Below, piece by piece: positions 1 to 8,126 of a stretch of DNA of 64,000 nucleotides. Position 1 is the first letter of the stretch. Each line of letters starts with the position of its first letter. This stretch comes from Desulfobacteraceae bacterium. Lineage in GTDB: Bacteria; Desulfobacterota; Desulfobacteria; Desulfobacterales; Desulfosalsimonadaceae. Made by a program: the position numbers and the translations under genes. The notes beneath the pieces were generated by a model, which did no database searches, was not told where the DNA came from, and was given only the letters and a program-made list of their open reading frames with translations. The stretch spans positions 62,001-126,000 of the forward strand of contig JABZFM010000009.1 in assembly GCA_014237465.1 (NCBI GenBank), written 5' to 3'.

Positions 1-102
1 ATCAATTAATGTGACGTTGGCATCCTGACGGAGCCTTTTAAAACGGCAGCCTGCTTTCGGCCCAACCGCCACGGCACCAATTATTAATATATTTTCAGAC
101 AT
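1..102 (-). CDS. FAD-dependent pyridine nucleotide-disulfide oxidoreductase, N-terminal fragment
   Basis: Only the first 34 codons are in the window; the gene runs off the left edge. The start ATG is preceded by AGGAG at good distance. The N-terminus (MSENILIIGAVAVGPKAG) is the hydrophobic beta-strand plus glycine-rich loop of a dinucleotide-binding fold, in the form seen in NADH oxidase/CoA-disulfide reductase-like flavoproteins of sulfate reducers. The substrate cannot be judged from this fragment. Confidence 0.6.
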   Translation of the reverse strand, partial: MSENILIIGAVAVGPKAGCRFKRLRQDANVTLID

Positions 103-251
103 ATAATCGCTCCTATATTTTCTTTTGATTAGAACCAATTGTAAAAGAAAAAACCTAAACCTATTATTACATCTGTGCAAGGAAATTTAACAAAAAAATA
201 AAAAAGCACATTAAGCACAATTTCCAGACATGAGTATTTGTTCAATTTGAG

Positions 252-728
252 TCAAAATTTTTCCGCCAGACGCACCTTTCGTCTGGCCTGGGCATCCTGG
301 TTTCGCTTTTTTCCCTTATCGGTTTCAAAAATTAAACCGGGAACCGCTACCGGCTTTAAATTATCGCCTAATGAAACGAACGTCAGGTAGGCAGAAGCAA
401 TATGACGGGTTTTACCGGTCAGCAGGTTTTCCGATTCCACCCGGGCGCCGATCTCCATGGATGTTTTTCCCACCAGATTCAAGCTGGCTTTGATAGTCAG
501 AAGGTCGCCGATAAAGGCCGGATAATGAAAATTTATCTGGTCCACCGAAGCGGTGACGGAGTTGCACCGTGAGTGCCTGAACGCGACCACCCCTGCAGCA
601 TTATCGATGAGTTTCATGATGGTGCCGCCATGGACATTGCCGGCAGGATTTGCATCCGCCGGCTGCATAACCTGTGAAACAATCACGCGGCTATCTTTTA
701 CAGTTTTTTCATTCATTTCAACAACCAT
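252..728 (-). CDS. Acyl-CoA thioesterase, hotdog fold (YciA/BACH type)
   Basis: The 158-aa protein matches the acyl-CoA hydrolase family, which cleaves acyl-CoA to free acid and CoA in the cytoplasm. Visible signature: NVHGGTIMKLID around residues 31-42, with the Asp and the Gly-Gly turn typical of the hotdog active site, followed by a central helix and beta-strands. Length is normal for a single-domain member. The start could be codon 1 or the Met at codon 5; neither has a clear Shine-Dalgarno sequence. It is last in a minus-strand series with a hydrolase and redox genes, but the preceding gap contains a 17-bp inverted repeat, so co-transcription is not certain. Confidence 0.85.
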   Translation of the reverse strand: MVVEMNEKTVKDSRVIVSQVMQPADANPAGNVHGGTIMKLIDNAAGVVAFRHSRCNSVTASVDQINFHYPAFIGDLLTIKASLNLVGKTSMEIGARVESENLLTGKTRHIASAYLTFVSLGDNLKPVAVPGLIFETDKGKKRNQDAQARRKVRLAEKF

Positions 729-736
729 TCTGGTTG

Positions 737-807
737 AGGTTGAAGGTATAAGGCTGAAGGCTGAACGTTAAAACAGGACTCGTTTTTTTACCTTATACCT
801 TCAACCT
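737..807. repeat. 17-bp perfect inverted repeat in intergenic gap
   Basis: The arms at 737-753 and 791-807 are exact reverse complements (AGGTTGAAGGTATAAGG), separated by 37 bases. They lie between the thioesterase and the alpha/beta hydrolase. No U-run follows as in a classical terminator. A related string, CCTTATACC preceded by CCTTCTA, occurs at 9658-9673 in another intergenic gap, so this may be a small dispersed repeat. Confidence 0.6.
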
Positions 808-827
808 GCCAGATATAACCGTACAAA

Positions 828-1682
828 CTACTCTTCAAAAAATTCCCGTATAATCAATGCAGTCTCTTTGGGTTTTTCCATGGGAATCAGATGCCCGACG
901 TCTTTTACCAGTCGATATTTTCCATCCGGAAAAGCGCGGACTGCTTTTTTCTGGTTAATAAAGCCCTTATTTTCCGTGTGCTCACCTTCTAAAACAAGAA
1001 CCGGGCATTTGACTTCAGGAAGCACCGGCCAGGGATCATATCCCATGCTCCCCATAAAAAGAGAAGCTTCTTTTCTTGGATGACAGGCCAGCTCCAAACC
1101 GCCGTCTACAGAGGGCATCATTCCGTATTCCACATACAGATCAAACATCTCATCATCCCATGCTTGAAAGAGTTGTTTTGATTTTAAATACGTTTTTGCC
1201 TCATTAGTGTCCTTCCAGAAATTTCTTCGATGAATGGATTTCCCGGCCAGCGGATGGTCTTCAACCCGCATTTGAATATTATATAGTTCCCGGGGAAGAA
1301 AAATGGGTTCAATCAGCAATAATTTTTTAACGTTCAGACCAAAGCGTCCACATGCGATAGACATGATTGCCCCCCCCATTGAATGACCAACCATGTAAGG
1401 GGATGTTATATTCAGACACTCGCAGAAATTCTTAAGGTCCTGTGCCAGAAGCAGCCAGTTAAATCCGCCCTTTTCAGGATCTGTCGTTCGATGATCACAA
1501 TAATAAGGTGCAATAATCCGGTAAGAACCTTTCAGCTGCCGGGCAATAGGGTGCCACAGCCACGGTAAAAAACCGGTGGCATGCAAAAAAACAATTGTGG
1601 GCCCGTTCCCGGCATAAGACAAATACGGAATCGACGTCTCCCCAATATGCACCGCCTTCAGAGCCATTTCATTGTCGCGCAT
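828..1682 (-). CDS. Alpha/beta hydrolase fold protein
   Basis: The 284-aa protein has the complete alpha/beta hydrolase outline: oxyanion-loop HATGF near residues 34-38, nucleophile elbow GHSMGG with Ser101, an acidic residue in VLVLEGEHTEN, and the catalytic His264 in VGHLIPMEKP. The family covers esterases, lipases, haloalkane dehalogenases and C-C hydrolases; the substrate cannot be read from the sequence. The start ATG follows AAGGG with suitable spacing. It lies 18 bases downstream of ftrB on the same strand and is probably in the same transcript. No signal peptide is seen, so it is probably cytoplasmic. Confidence 0.85.
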   Translation of the reverse strand: MRDNEMALKAVHIGETSIPYLSYAGNGPTIVFLHATGFLPWLWHPIARQLKGSYRIIAPYYCDHRTTDPEKGGFNWLLLAQDLKNFCECLNITSPYMVGHSMGGAIMSIACGRFGLNVKKLLLIEPIFLPRELYNIQMRVEDHPLAGKSIHRRNFWKDTNEAKTYLKSKQLFQAWDDEMFDLYVEYGMMPSVDGGLELACHPRKEASLFMGSMGYDPWPVLPEVKCPVLVLEGEHTENKGFINQKKAVRAFPDGKYRLVKDVGHLIPMEKPKETALIIREFFEE

Positions 1683-1700
1683 AATAACCCTTAATTCTAC

Positions 1701-2033
1701 TTAAAACAGCATCTTTTCAGGCGGTCGTCTTTCCGGGATATATTGCTTTTCAATTTTTCCTTCATTCCAGTCCGCTGAAACATACAAACTGCAATAACAA
1801 CTCCCGAATTCTTCGACATCCGGGGCTCTGTATTCACACGGACAAAAAATATCCTTATCATTGTCCCGGTCACCGGATGCCAGCCGGCAGGGACATGCCA
1901 TGTAACCGTACCGCTCCTTGTTGGTCAGCAGCGCGCCTAGAAGGTCAAGCACAAGTTCTTTGTCCGTATTAAAAAAATACCCTTTGGGTTCCTGTACTTT
2001 TTTTAACTGTTCATATAACTGCTCAACATTCAT
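1701..2033 (-). CDS. ftrB: Ferredoxin:thioredoxin reductase catalytic (beta) subunit
   Basis: The 110-aa protein carries the three cysteine pairs of the FTR catalytic chain: C47-P-C49, C64-P-C66 and C79-Y-C81. In the family these bind a 4Fe-4S cluster next to a redox-active disulfide that passes ferredoxin electrons to a thioredoxin-like partner. The third pair is CYC rather than the usual CHC of plant and cyanobacterial enzymes. Its start codon overlaps the stop of the upstream glutaredoxin-like gene by one base (TAATG), so the two are translationally coupled and are probably redox partners. No variable (alpha) subunit is seen nearby, which is common in bacteria. Confidence 0.9.
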   Translation of the reverse strand: MNVEQLYEQLKKVQEPKGYFFNTDKELVLDLLGALLTNKERYGYMACPCRLASGDRDNDKDIFCPCEYRAPDVEEFGSCYCSLYVSADWNEGKIEKQYIPERRPPEKMLF

Positions 2034-2287
2034 TACAGCCCCAGCGCCTCCTTTATTTCATCTTCTTTGTAACCGACGATGACCTTATCACCGATTTTGA
2101 TGGTCGGAAAAGAACATTTCGGATTAAGCTGCTTCACATCTTCTAAAATGGCCTTGCGTTCATCACCTTCCAGGATATCCACATCAACAAAATCATAGGC
2201 CACATCGCATTCATTCAAAAAACGCTTGGTGGCTTTACAATGCCCGCAGGTGCTTAATGAGTATATTTTCACATCAGAATCCGCCAT
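2033..2287 (-). CDS. Glutaredoxin/NrdH-like redoxin
   Basis: This 84-aa protein has a thioredoxin-fold beta-alpha-beta start and active-site C14-G-H-C17, followed by the conserved cis-Pro region (CSFPTIKIGD) and the GY near the end. It belongs to the small glutaredoxin-like proteins that act as dithiol electron carriers. Coupling to ftrB by a one-base overlap suggests that it receives electrons from ferredoxin through FtrB. The CGHC active site is closer to protein-disulfide-isomerase-like chemistry than the CPYC of classical glutaredoxin. Confidence 0.85.
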   Translation of the reverse strand: MADSDVKIYSLSTCGHCKATKRFLNECDVAYDFVDVDILEGDERKAILEDVKQLNPKCSFPTIKIGDKVIVGYKEDEIKEALGL

Positions 2288-2325
2288 ATCAAACTCTCCT
2301 TTGCTGTGATTAGTTCCTCTCTTTA

Positions 2326-2958
2326 TTAATCAAACCGGACCACTATCTCATCTACTGTTTTACGCCATTTGGACGGTGTCCGCTTTTGATCGGATTTAAA
2401 ATATCCGACTGATATCAATAACGGGATCCAGTAGTTATCCGGAATTTTAAATTCCCCCCGGACCGCATCAATATCAAACCCGTCCATAGGATGTGTATCC
2501 AATCCCAGGCTTTTAGCCGCCAGCATCAAGGACATGGCAAAAAATCCGGTATTCTTGCAGGAAAATGCTATTTTTCTGGCCTCACTGGCGCCATAAAGTG
2601 ATTCGCACACACCATAGAACCACTGACGCTGTTCCTCCACCATCGCCCCGCTATTAAGCATTTCCTGAAAATCCTTTTCAAGAAACGGGTTTCCGGCTCT
2701 CCACCCTTCGGTGTCTGCCAAAACAATCAGGGTTACCGGGGCTTCACTGACTTTCGATTGATTCCAGGCATGTTTCTGAAGACGCATTTTATCATCATAA
2801 TCTCTTAAAACAATCAGGCTCCATGGCTGAATATTAAACCCGGATGGGGCCTGGGAAGCCATTTCAATGATTTCGTTAAGTAATAATTCGGGGACATCTT
2901 TTTCCGGGTCAAAAAAATTGACGGCACGCCGGCCGTAAATAACATCTTTAAAAGTCAT
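2326..2958 (-). CDS. Nitroreductase family flavoprotein
   Basis: The protein is an FMN-dependent nitroreductase-fold enzyme of about 210 aa. It has the N-terminal GRRAVNFF, the flavin-binding ASQAPSGFNIQPW segment, and a C-terminal LGLDTHPMDGF region. The start was set at the ATG of MTFKDVIY because it is preceded by GGAGAGAGG; an upstream in-frame Met at 2979 lacks such a site. The family reduces nitro groups, quinones or flavins with NAD(P)H. It lies 38 bases upstream of the glutaredoxin gene and probably leads this redox operon. Confidence 0.85.
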   Translation of the reverse strand: MTFKDVIYGRRAVNFFDPEKDVPELLLNEIIEMASQAPSGFNIQPWSLIVLRDYDDKMRLQKHAWNQSKVSEAPVTLIVLADTEGWRAGNPFLEKDFQEMLNSGAMVEEQRQWFYGVCESLYGASEARKIAFSCKNTGFFAMSLMLAAKSLGLDTHPMDGFDIDAVRGEFKIPDNYWIPLLISVGYFKSDQKRTPSKWRKTVDEIVVRFD

Positions 2959-3100
2959 CCTCTCTCCTTCTTCATTCATGTTCTATAGCTAATTTTAAAT
3001 TTTATAACTTAATTCTCTCATATGTTACAAACAAAAAGATAAAGAACGCTCTCATTTGGGAGATAATTTCTAATTTATAACGTCTGACAGTATGATTGGA

Positions 3101-3209
3101 TCTCGTTTCCTGGCTCCGCCTGGGAAGGCATACCCGCAAGGCTCCGCCTTGATATGGCGACAACTGCAGGGTTCCGGCATATAAAAAGAGGCAGAGCCCC
3201 GGAACGAGA
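3101..3209. repeat. REP-like/MITE-like element with 21-bp imperfect terminal inverted repeats
   Basis: The arm at 3101-3121 (starting TCTCGTTTCCTGGCTC) pairs with the reverse complement of 3189-3209 at 18 of 21 positions. The interior holds two more GGCTCCGCCT-type half palindromes, so the element could fold into a long branched hairpin. It encodes nothing and sits in a 400-base gap upstream of the toxin-antitoxin pair. Confidence 0.6.
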
Positions 3210-3352
3210 AAAAATGCACGAATTCATGATGGAGATATCTATCCACTATTCAACACCTTTCAGTAAATTGATGTTTTTTGAAAAAATTTACAAAAATTTA
3301 TTTCGGGAGCAAATGAAGCCGGTTACTGAATAACTAATATGGAGAAAATAAA

Positions 3353-3390
3353 TTGACATCACCTGTATATTGTAATACGATTTGTATTAC
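3353..3390 (+). promoter_or_regulatory. Sigma70-type promoter with palindromic operator for the toxin-antitoxin operon
   Basis: A -35 TTGACA (3353-3358) is followed after exactly 17 bases by a -10-like TACGAT (3376-3381). A perfect inverted repeat GTAATAC-N5-GTATTAC (3372-3390) overlaps the -10 and ends immediately before the Shine-Dalgarno GGAGG. This layout fits autorepression by the ribbon-helix-helix antitoxin encoded just downstream. The binding is inference. Confidence 0.65.
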
Positions 3391-3402
3391 GGAGGTGGCA
3401 AA

Positions 3403-3645
3403 ATGATCACATTAAGACTTAATCCAAAAATTGAGCAAGATATTAATAATACAGCAAAAAATCTCGGAATTACTAAGTCGGAGCTGATTCGCAAGAGTAT
3501 CCTTGAGTATCTTAGTAAACTTGATACGGCAAACGCGTGGGAGGTCGGCCAGGACCTATTTGGTAAATACTCAAGTGGTCTTAATAATCTGTCAACTGAA
3601 AGGAAAAAGATTGTAAAGAAAAAAATCAGGGTCAAAAGAAAATGA
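3403..3645 (+). CDS. Ribbon-helix-helix (CopG/MetJ-like) antitoxin
   Basis: The 80-aa protein starts at the ATG seven bases after a perfect GGAGG; an in-frame TTG further upstream would fall inside the operator and is rejected. The N-terminus MITLRLNPKIEQDINNTAK followed by GITKSELIRKSILEYL is the beta-strand-helix-helix DNA-binding fold of RHH antitoxins. The basic, lysine-rich C-terminal tail is probably the toxin-binding part. It overlaps the downstream PIN-domain gene by four bases (ATGA), as in vapBC operons. Expected role: neutralise the toxin and repress the operon at the adjacent palindrome. Confidence 0.85.
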   Translation: MITLRLNPKIEQDINNTAKNLGITKSELIRKSILEYLSKLDTANAWEVGQDLFGKYSSGLNNLSTERKKIVKKKIRVKRK

Positions 3646-4052
3646 AAAAAATTCTAATAGACTCTGGTCCCTTAATAGCCTTATTTGACTCATCAGACAA
3701 GTATCACCACGAGGCTATTAATTTTATAAAAACAAACAAATACCCTTTGGTTACGACTCTCGCATCGATTACTGAAACTCTGCATTTATTGGATTTTAAT
3801 CGAAATGCTCAGATAGATTTCCTGGAATGGGTACATAGGGGCGCAGTTGAAATTTATAATATCGAAAATAGTGATTTTAAAAGGTTAAGAGAGCTAACGG
3901 AAAAATATCGTGATTTACCAATGGATTTTGCCGATTCGTGCCTTGTGTGTCTGGCCGAGAAACTCAATCTGAACACCATTGCTACAATAGATCGTAATTT
4001 CACAATATATCGTATTCAGGGGAAAAGAAAATTCAAAATAATTCTTTCCTAA
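3642..4052 (+). CDS. PIN-domain ribonuclease toxin (VapC-like)
   Basis: The 136-aa protein has the acidic residues expected for a metal-dependent PIN nuclease: D7 in the first strand (KKILIDSGP), E45 in SITETLHLL, D98 in DFADSCLVCLAE and D117 in TIDRNF. These would coordinate Mg2+ or Mn2+ for RNA cleavage. Translation is coupled to the RHH antitoxin through an ATGA overlap. Length and order (antitoxin first) are typical of type II vapBC modules. Target RNA is unknown. Confidence 0.85.
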   Translation: MKKILIDSGPLIALFDSSDKYHHEAINFIKTNKYPLVTTLASITETLHLLDFNRNAQIDFLEWVHRGAVEIYNIENSDFKRLRELTEKYRDLPMDFADSCLVCLAEKLNLNTIATIDRNFTIYRIQGKRKFKIILS

Positions 4053-4267
4053 AAATATCAGTTCCAAAATTTTTCCAAATCAACACAAAAGCAGGCTGAT
4101 TTTTTGTGTGACTATTACTTGGTTTTCAGTTCAAAAATAAGCATGAGCAAGCCGAAGATGTGATTAGTGAGTATCGCCATCTCATTTCCGAGATTTGTGT
4201 TTAGGAGTCAGATTAATAAAATTGATTTGCAGCGCAGATAAATTTATCAATACGGTAGGGAGGTGTA
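4053..4267. other. Intergenic gap upstream of the radical SAM fusion operon
   Basis: No gene is supported. The 3' part ends in GGGAGG, a strong ribosome binding site for the following gene. A short open stretch at 4112-4204 reads like a protein C-terminus but has no start codon. No convincing promoter or riboswitch was identified. Confidence 0.4.
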
Positions 4268-7200
4268 ATGGAAATTGAAAAATTTCTAAAATGGGAGCGT
4301 TTGGAACTAAGAAATAAAGCGGTTTATATTGACCCGGAGGCACCCAACTGGGTTGTCCCCAATCAAATCGGGGATAAATTATTGAAACAAATTCGTCAAA
4401 GCCGTTCTGTTGAAAAAGCAACCAATGCTTACCTGTTTTCTTTTAACGGCAATAAAAATATGGGCCTGATCCGGGCCGAACAATTTATTTCCCTGTTTCC
4501 GGATTCAAAGGAAGACAGTTATCCGGGCAGGGGCCGACTTCTGAAACTGAATCAGCTCAAGGAGTGCTGGCTTCATATTACGGACCGATGTAATTTAAGC
4601 TGCCGCCACTGTCTGTTTTCCTGTTCCGGCAAGACGCTGACCACCCTTTCCATAGATACGATCCGCCGATGCGTTGACGAAGCCTATCGACTCGGGACCC
4701 GTTTATTTTACTTAACCGGTGGTGAGCCGTTTACGCACCCTCAAATTGATGAAATCTGCCGGCTGATCTTAACCGGCTATGATGACACCGACCTGGTGAT
4801 ATTGACCAATGGGTTACTGCTTTCCCGTCATGTGGAAAAACTGAAACAACTCCCCCTGGGACGCCTGCACCTCCAGATCAGTATCGACGGCACCCGGGAA
4901 TCCCATGACCAATACCGCGGTAACGGAACCTACGACAAACTGACAGAGAACATTGCCTCGATATCGGCTTTAAACATCCATAAAACACTGGCCATGGCCG
5001 TGCATTCGGAAAATGTCATGCAGATGAGCAATATCGTCGATATAGCGGCCGGCTACAATATTTCGGAAGTCCATTATCTCTGGCTGTTTGTTTTTGGAAA
5101 CGCCACTTCAAAAATGTTTGTACCGCCAGATCAATTATATCACCACCTGGTCGAAACGAAAAAAAAGGCTGCACAAAAAGGAATTGTCATTGATAATATC
5201 CGCAACATGGAATCTCAAATATATTCAAGTTCCGGCACCAAGTACGATCTTGGCAACGCCGGGTGGGAATCATTGGCCATCGGGCCTGACGGGTCGATTT
5301 ATCCCACCCCGGCCTTAATCGGAAATAAAAAAGCATTGAGCGGGCACATTGATGAATCCATTGAAACCGTCTGGCGACACAGCCCGGCATTATCCCAACT
5401 TCGATCCATATCCATTATAGATGATGACGCATATATGAAAAACCCGTTGCGCTACCTTGTGGGCGGCGGAGATATTGACCACAGCTTTTATGCCGGTAAT
5501 ACATTTACCGGTCATGACCCCTATATTGATTTATATAATAAAATGGCGCTGTGGCTGATCACCCATGCCGCATTGGATAAAAATAAAACCGGTTTTCCGA
5601 AAATTTTAATGAAAATGGGGGACCGTTTGCTCCAGTGTGATCATAACAGCACGGGGGTTGCGCTGACCCATTCCAACTGCGTGTTAAACGTTTCCTCAAC
5701 ACGTCAGGTGGTGGGGGACTTTTACAGTGAGGCGGCAATCGACCCGAATACGGATATTGCCAACCCGGTCTGCTACCCGAAATCGGAAATCAGCCACATC
5801 CCGCAATCTGCCCGAATCCGATCATACGGCTGCGGCAGCCCGGTACTGGACGCAGACCTGCAAAAAAATGAGGTGGTTGTGGATCTGGGTTCCGGTGCCG
5901 GCATGGAATGCTTTATTGCCGCACGCCAGGTCGGCAAAAACGGCCATGTATACGGTATAGACATGCTGGACCATATGCTTATCCGGGCAAACCAGTCCCT
6001 TGAATCGGTGGCCGAAAAAATCGGTTATAAAAACATTGAATTTCGAAAAGGCTTTCTTGAATCCATTCCAGTTGATGACAATACTGCTGATGTCGTCATA
6101 TCCAACTGTGTGATCAATCTGTCGGAAGACAAACGAAAAACATTTTCAGAAATTTTACGGATATTAAAACCCGGGGGACGTCTGGTCATATCGGATGTGG
6201 TGACGGATTCGCCACCCCCGCCGGAAATTTCAAACGATGAGCAACTTCGGGGAGAATGCATTTCTGGCGCCATGCTTCAGCCCTATTTAACCAGTATGCT
6301 GGAAAATTGCGGATTCAACAATATTCAATTTTTAAAACGTTTTTTTTACCGGGAGGTGAAAAACCATCCATTTTTTTCCCTGACATACACTGCCTGCAAA
6401 CCCAAAAATGACATAGAAGTCCCTATTATCTACCCGGGTCCGTTTGCCGCTGTTATCACCGATGACGGGAAACTGGTGATTCGTGGGCATAATACAATGC
6501 TGGATCAGGGAACTGCCCGACAATGTAATGATCAAATTTTCATACTGGACGCTGCCGGCAATGCGTCCAATATTAATGCAGAAAATACCTGTGCCTGTTT
6601 TCAGGCACCTGTGGAGGAAGTTAGAGCAACCGCTCTTTTGGTAAACATTTTAGATTCCGGAAGCATCGGAGCCATTCACCCGGTACCGGACCGGTTTGCA
6701 TCCGGATGTATGGTATGCGGCACCCCATTGACTTATCTTGAAAATGACCGGCAAAAAAAATGCGCATTTTGCGGAATCGTCAAAGCCGCCAATGCAGTGT
6801 GTGAAAATAACCATTTTGTCTGTGATGATTGCCATAGCAGCAGTGCAACAGACATTGTCAGACACATCTGTGTCAACACGGATGAAACAGACATGATCGA
6901 CCTTTTCAATATGATTCGATGCCATCCGTCAATCCCCTTGCATGGTCCGGAATACCATTTTATTGTTCCCGGCGTCATTGTTGCAACATATCGCAACCTG
7001 GGCGGTCAGGTCTCTGATAACGACATTCAAACGGCCATTGATCGGGGAAAAACCATTCCCGGAGGCGTCTGTGCGTTCTGGGGCGGCTGCGGGGCCGCTT
7101 TAGGGACCGGAGCCGCATTTGCCGTTCTGTTAAAAGGGAATCCGATCAAAGCGTCAGAACGAAAGATGGTACAGCAAATTACCGGGACAATTATCAACAA

Positions 7201-7381
7201 GATTAATAAACTGGAAGCAGCCCGCTGCTGCCAGCGGGAAACATGGACCGCTTTGAAAACAGCCGCTGAACTGTCAATGCAGTATTTAGAAATCCCCCTG
7301 CGCGCTGACGGCGCCACTCACTGCACCCAACAATCAAAAAACAAGGAATGCATGGGGAAAGGATGCCCTTATATTAAATGA
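4268..7381 (+). CDS. Radical SAM - ArsM-like methyltransferase - DUF5714 fusion protein
   Basis: This 1037-aa protein has three parts. Residues about 100-340 form a radical SAM domain with C108-x3-C112-x2-C115 and GGEP at 151-154. The SPASM-like extension has lost its usual cysteines (YPTPALIG where YPCP would be expected). Residues about 520-690 form a class I SAM methyltransferase of the arsenite methyltransferase type: GCGSP, then VVDLGSGAG, then SNCVINL (near 612) and GECISGAM (near 664), whose cysteines match arsenic-binding positions of ArsM. Residues about 814-1037 resemble DUF5714, with CMVC (C814, C817), CAFC, HFVCDDC, a C-GCAxxG-like GGVCAFWGGCGAA, and a Cys-rich end. Strong GGGAGG start site; ATGA overlap with the next gene. 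Arsenic methylation followed by radical adenosylation is inferred, not shown. Confidence 0.8.
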   Translation: MEIEKFLKWERLELRNKAVYIDPEAPNWVVPNQIGDKLLKQIRQSRSVEKATNAYLFSFNGNKNMGLIRAEQFISLFPDSKEDSYPGRGRLLKLNQLKECWLHITDRCNLSCRHCLFSCSGKTLTTLSIDTIRRCVDEAYRLGTRLFYLTGGEPFTHPQIDEICRLILTGYDDTDLVILTNGLLLSRHVEKLKQLPLGRLHLQISIDGTRESHDQYRGNGTYDKLTENIASISALNIHKTLAMAVHSENVMQMSNIVDIAAGYNISEVHYLWLFVFGNATSKMFVPPDQLYHHLVETKKKAAQKGIVIDNIRNMESQIYSSSGTKYDLGNAGWESLAIGPDGSIYPTPALIGNKKALSGHIDESIETVWRHSPALSQLRSISIIDDDAYMKNPLRYLVGGGDIDHSFYAGNTFTGHDPYIDLYNKMALWLITHAALDKNKTGFPKILMKMGDRLLQCDHNSTGVALTHSNCVLNVSSTRQVVGDFYSEAAIDPNTDIANPVCYPKSEISHIPQSARIRSYGCGSPVLDADLQKNEVVVDLGSGAGMECFIAARQVGKNGHVYGIDMLDHMLIRANQSLESVAEKIGYKNIEFRKGFLESIPVDDNTADVVISNCVINLSEDKRKTFSEILRILKPGGRLVISDVVTDSPPPPEISNDEQLRGECISGAMLQPYLTSMLENCGFNNIQFLKRFFYREVKNHPFFSLTYTACKPKNDIEVPIIYPGPFAAVITDDGKLVIRGHNTMLDQGTARQCNDQIFILDAAGNASNINAENTCACFQAPVEEVRATALLVNILDSGSIGAIHPVPDRFASGCMVCGTPLTYLENDRQKKCAFCGIVKAANAVCENNHFVCDDCHSSSATDIVRHICVNTDETDMIDLFNMIRCHPSIPLHGPEYHFIVPGVIVATYRNLGGQVSDNDIQTAIDRGKTIPGGVCAFWGGCGAALGTGAAFAVLLKGNPIKASERKMVQQITGTIINKINKLEAARCCQRETWTALKTAAELSMQYLEIPLRADGATHCTQQSKNKECMGKGCPYIK

Positions 7382-8055
7382 GAAACCATGCGTGTATAAT
7401 AATATTTGCCAAAGCCCCAATCAAAGGGCACGTGAAAACCCGGCTGGCAAAAAATATGGAGGGGTCTGTTGTTGTCAATCTCTACCGGCAATTTGTTCTA
7501 GACCTCCTTGACAAAATAAATAAAACAGGCCGGCCGGTTAAAATCTTCTATGATCCGCCCGGGGCGCAGCCGTTGATGGTCGACTGGCTGGGAGACCAGC
7601 ATGATTTTTTTTTACAAACCGGGCCTGATCTTGGACACCGAATGGCAAATGCATTTTCGGATGTGTTTAAGCAGGGAATTGGACGGGCCATACTTATCGG
7701 CACGGATTTTCCGGACCTGCCCGACAAAATTCTAACGGATGCGCTGTTAAGCCTGGAAAAGCATGATGCGGTCATCGGCCCGGCAGTTGATGGCGGATAC
7801 TATCTGATCGGGTTTTGCGCAGATTCCTTTTTACCATCAGTTTTTAAAGATATGCCATGGGGAACGCCTGACGTTTATCAAAAAACAATGAGCGTTTTTC
7901 AATCATCCGGAAAAAAAGTGTTCCGGCTTCCGGAATGGCGGGATATTGATGATTATAACGATTTAATAAATTTCATTGAATCATTAAAAAAACATCCGTC
8001 TGAAGCAAAAAACACTTATTTGTTTTTAGAACATATTGGCATGATAAAAAAATAG
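7378..8055 (+). CDS. TIGR04282-family transferase (rSAM/selenodomain-associated transferase 1, DUF2064)
   Basis: The 225-aa protein has the CofC-like nucleotidyl/glycosyl-transferase start IIIFAKAPIKGHVKTRLAK, the GTDFPDLP motif and AVDGGYYLIG. These mark the family named rSAM/selenodomain-associated transferase 1, now annotated as an arsenosugar biosynthesis glycosyltransferase. Its start overlaps the stop of the radical SAM fusion gene (ATGA), so co-expression is certain in practice. A terminator-like hairpin follows at 8074-8099. The donor sugar and acceptor are unknown; a role in glycosylating a radical SAM product is inferred from family and context. Confidence 0.85.
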   Translation: MRNHACIIIFAKAPIKGHVKTRLAKNMEGSVVVNLYRQFVLDLLDKINKTGRPVKIFYDPPGAQPLMVDWLGDQHDFFLQTGPDLGHRMANAFSDVFKQGIGRAILIGTDFPDLPDKILTDALLSLEKHDAVIGPAVDGGYYLIGFCADSFLPSVFKDMPWGTPDVYQKTMSVFQSSGKKVFRLPEWRDIDDYNDLINFIESLKKHPSEAKNTYLFLEHIGMIKK

Positions 8056-8073
8056 CCGAAAACTGAAAGTAGC

Positions 8074-8099
8074 CGGAATATTATGGTATTCCGCCTTTT
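8074..8099 (+). terminator. Hairpin plus T-run inside the operon
   Basis: CGGAATA (8074-8080), a six-base loop and TATTCCG (8087-8093) form a perfect 7-bp stem followed by CC and a run of six T. It may terminate part of the transcripts between the first transferase and the DUF3047 gene, so the two distal genes could be expressed at a lower level. Confidence 0.55.
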
Positions 8100-8126
8100 T
8101 TCAAAAACCTCAAACACAGAAAATCC

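Noticed and set aside
3382-3402. TTG start that extends the antitoxin by seven codons
   Set aside because: It lies inside the operator palindrome and includes the Shine-Dalgarno GGAGG that serves the ATG at 3403.
4112-4204. Open stretch reading like a protein C-terminus (HEQAEDVISEYRHLISEICV)
   Set aside because: It has no start codon after the upstream stop and no recognisable family; too short to call a gene remnant.
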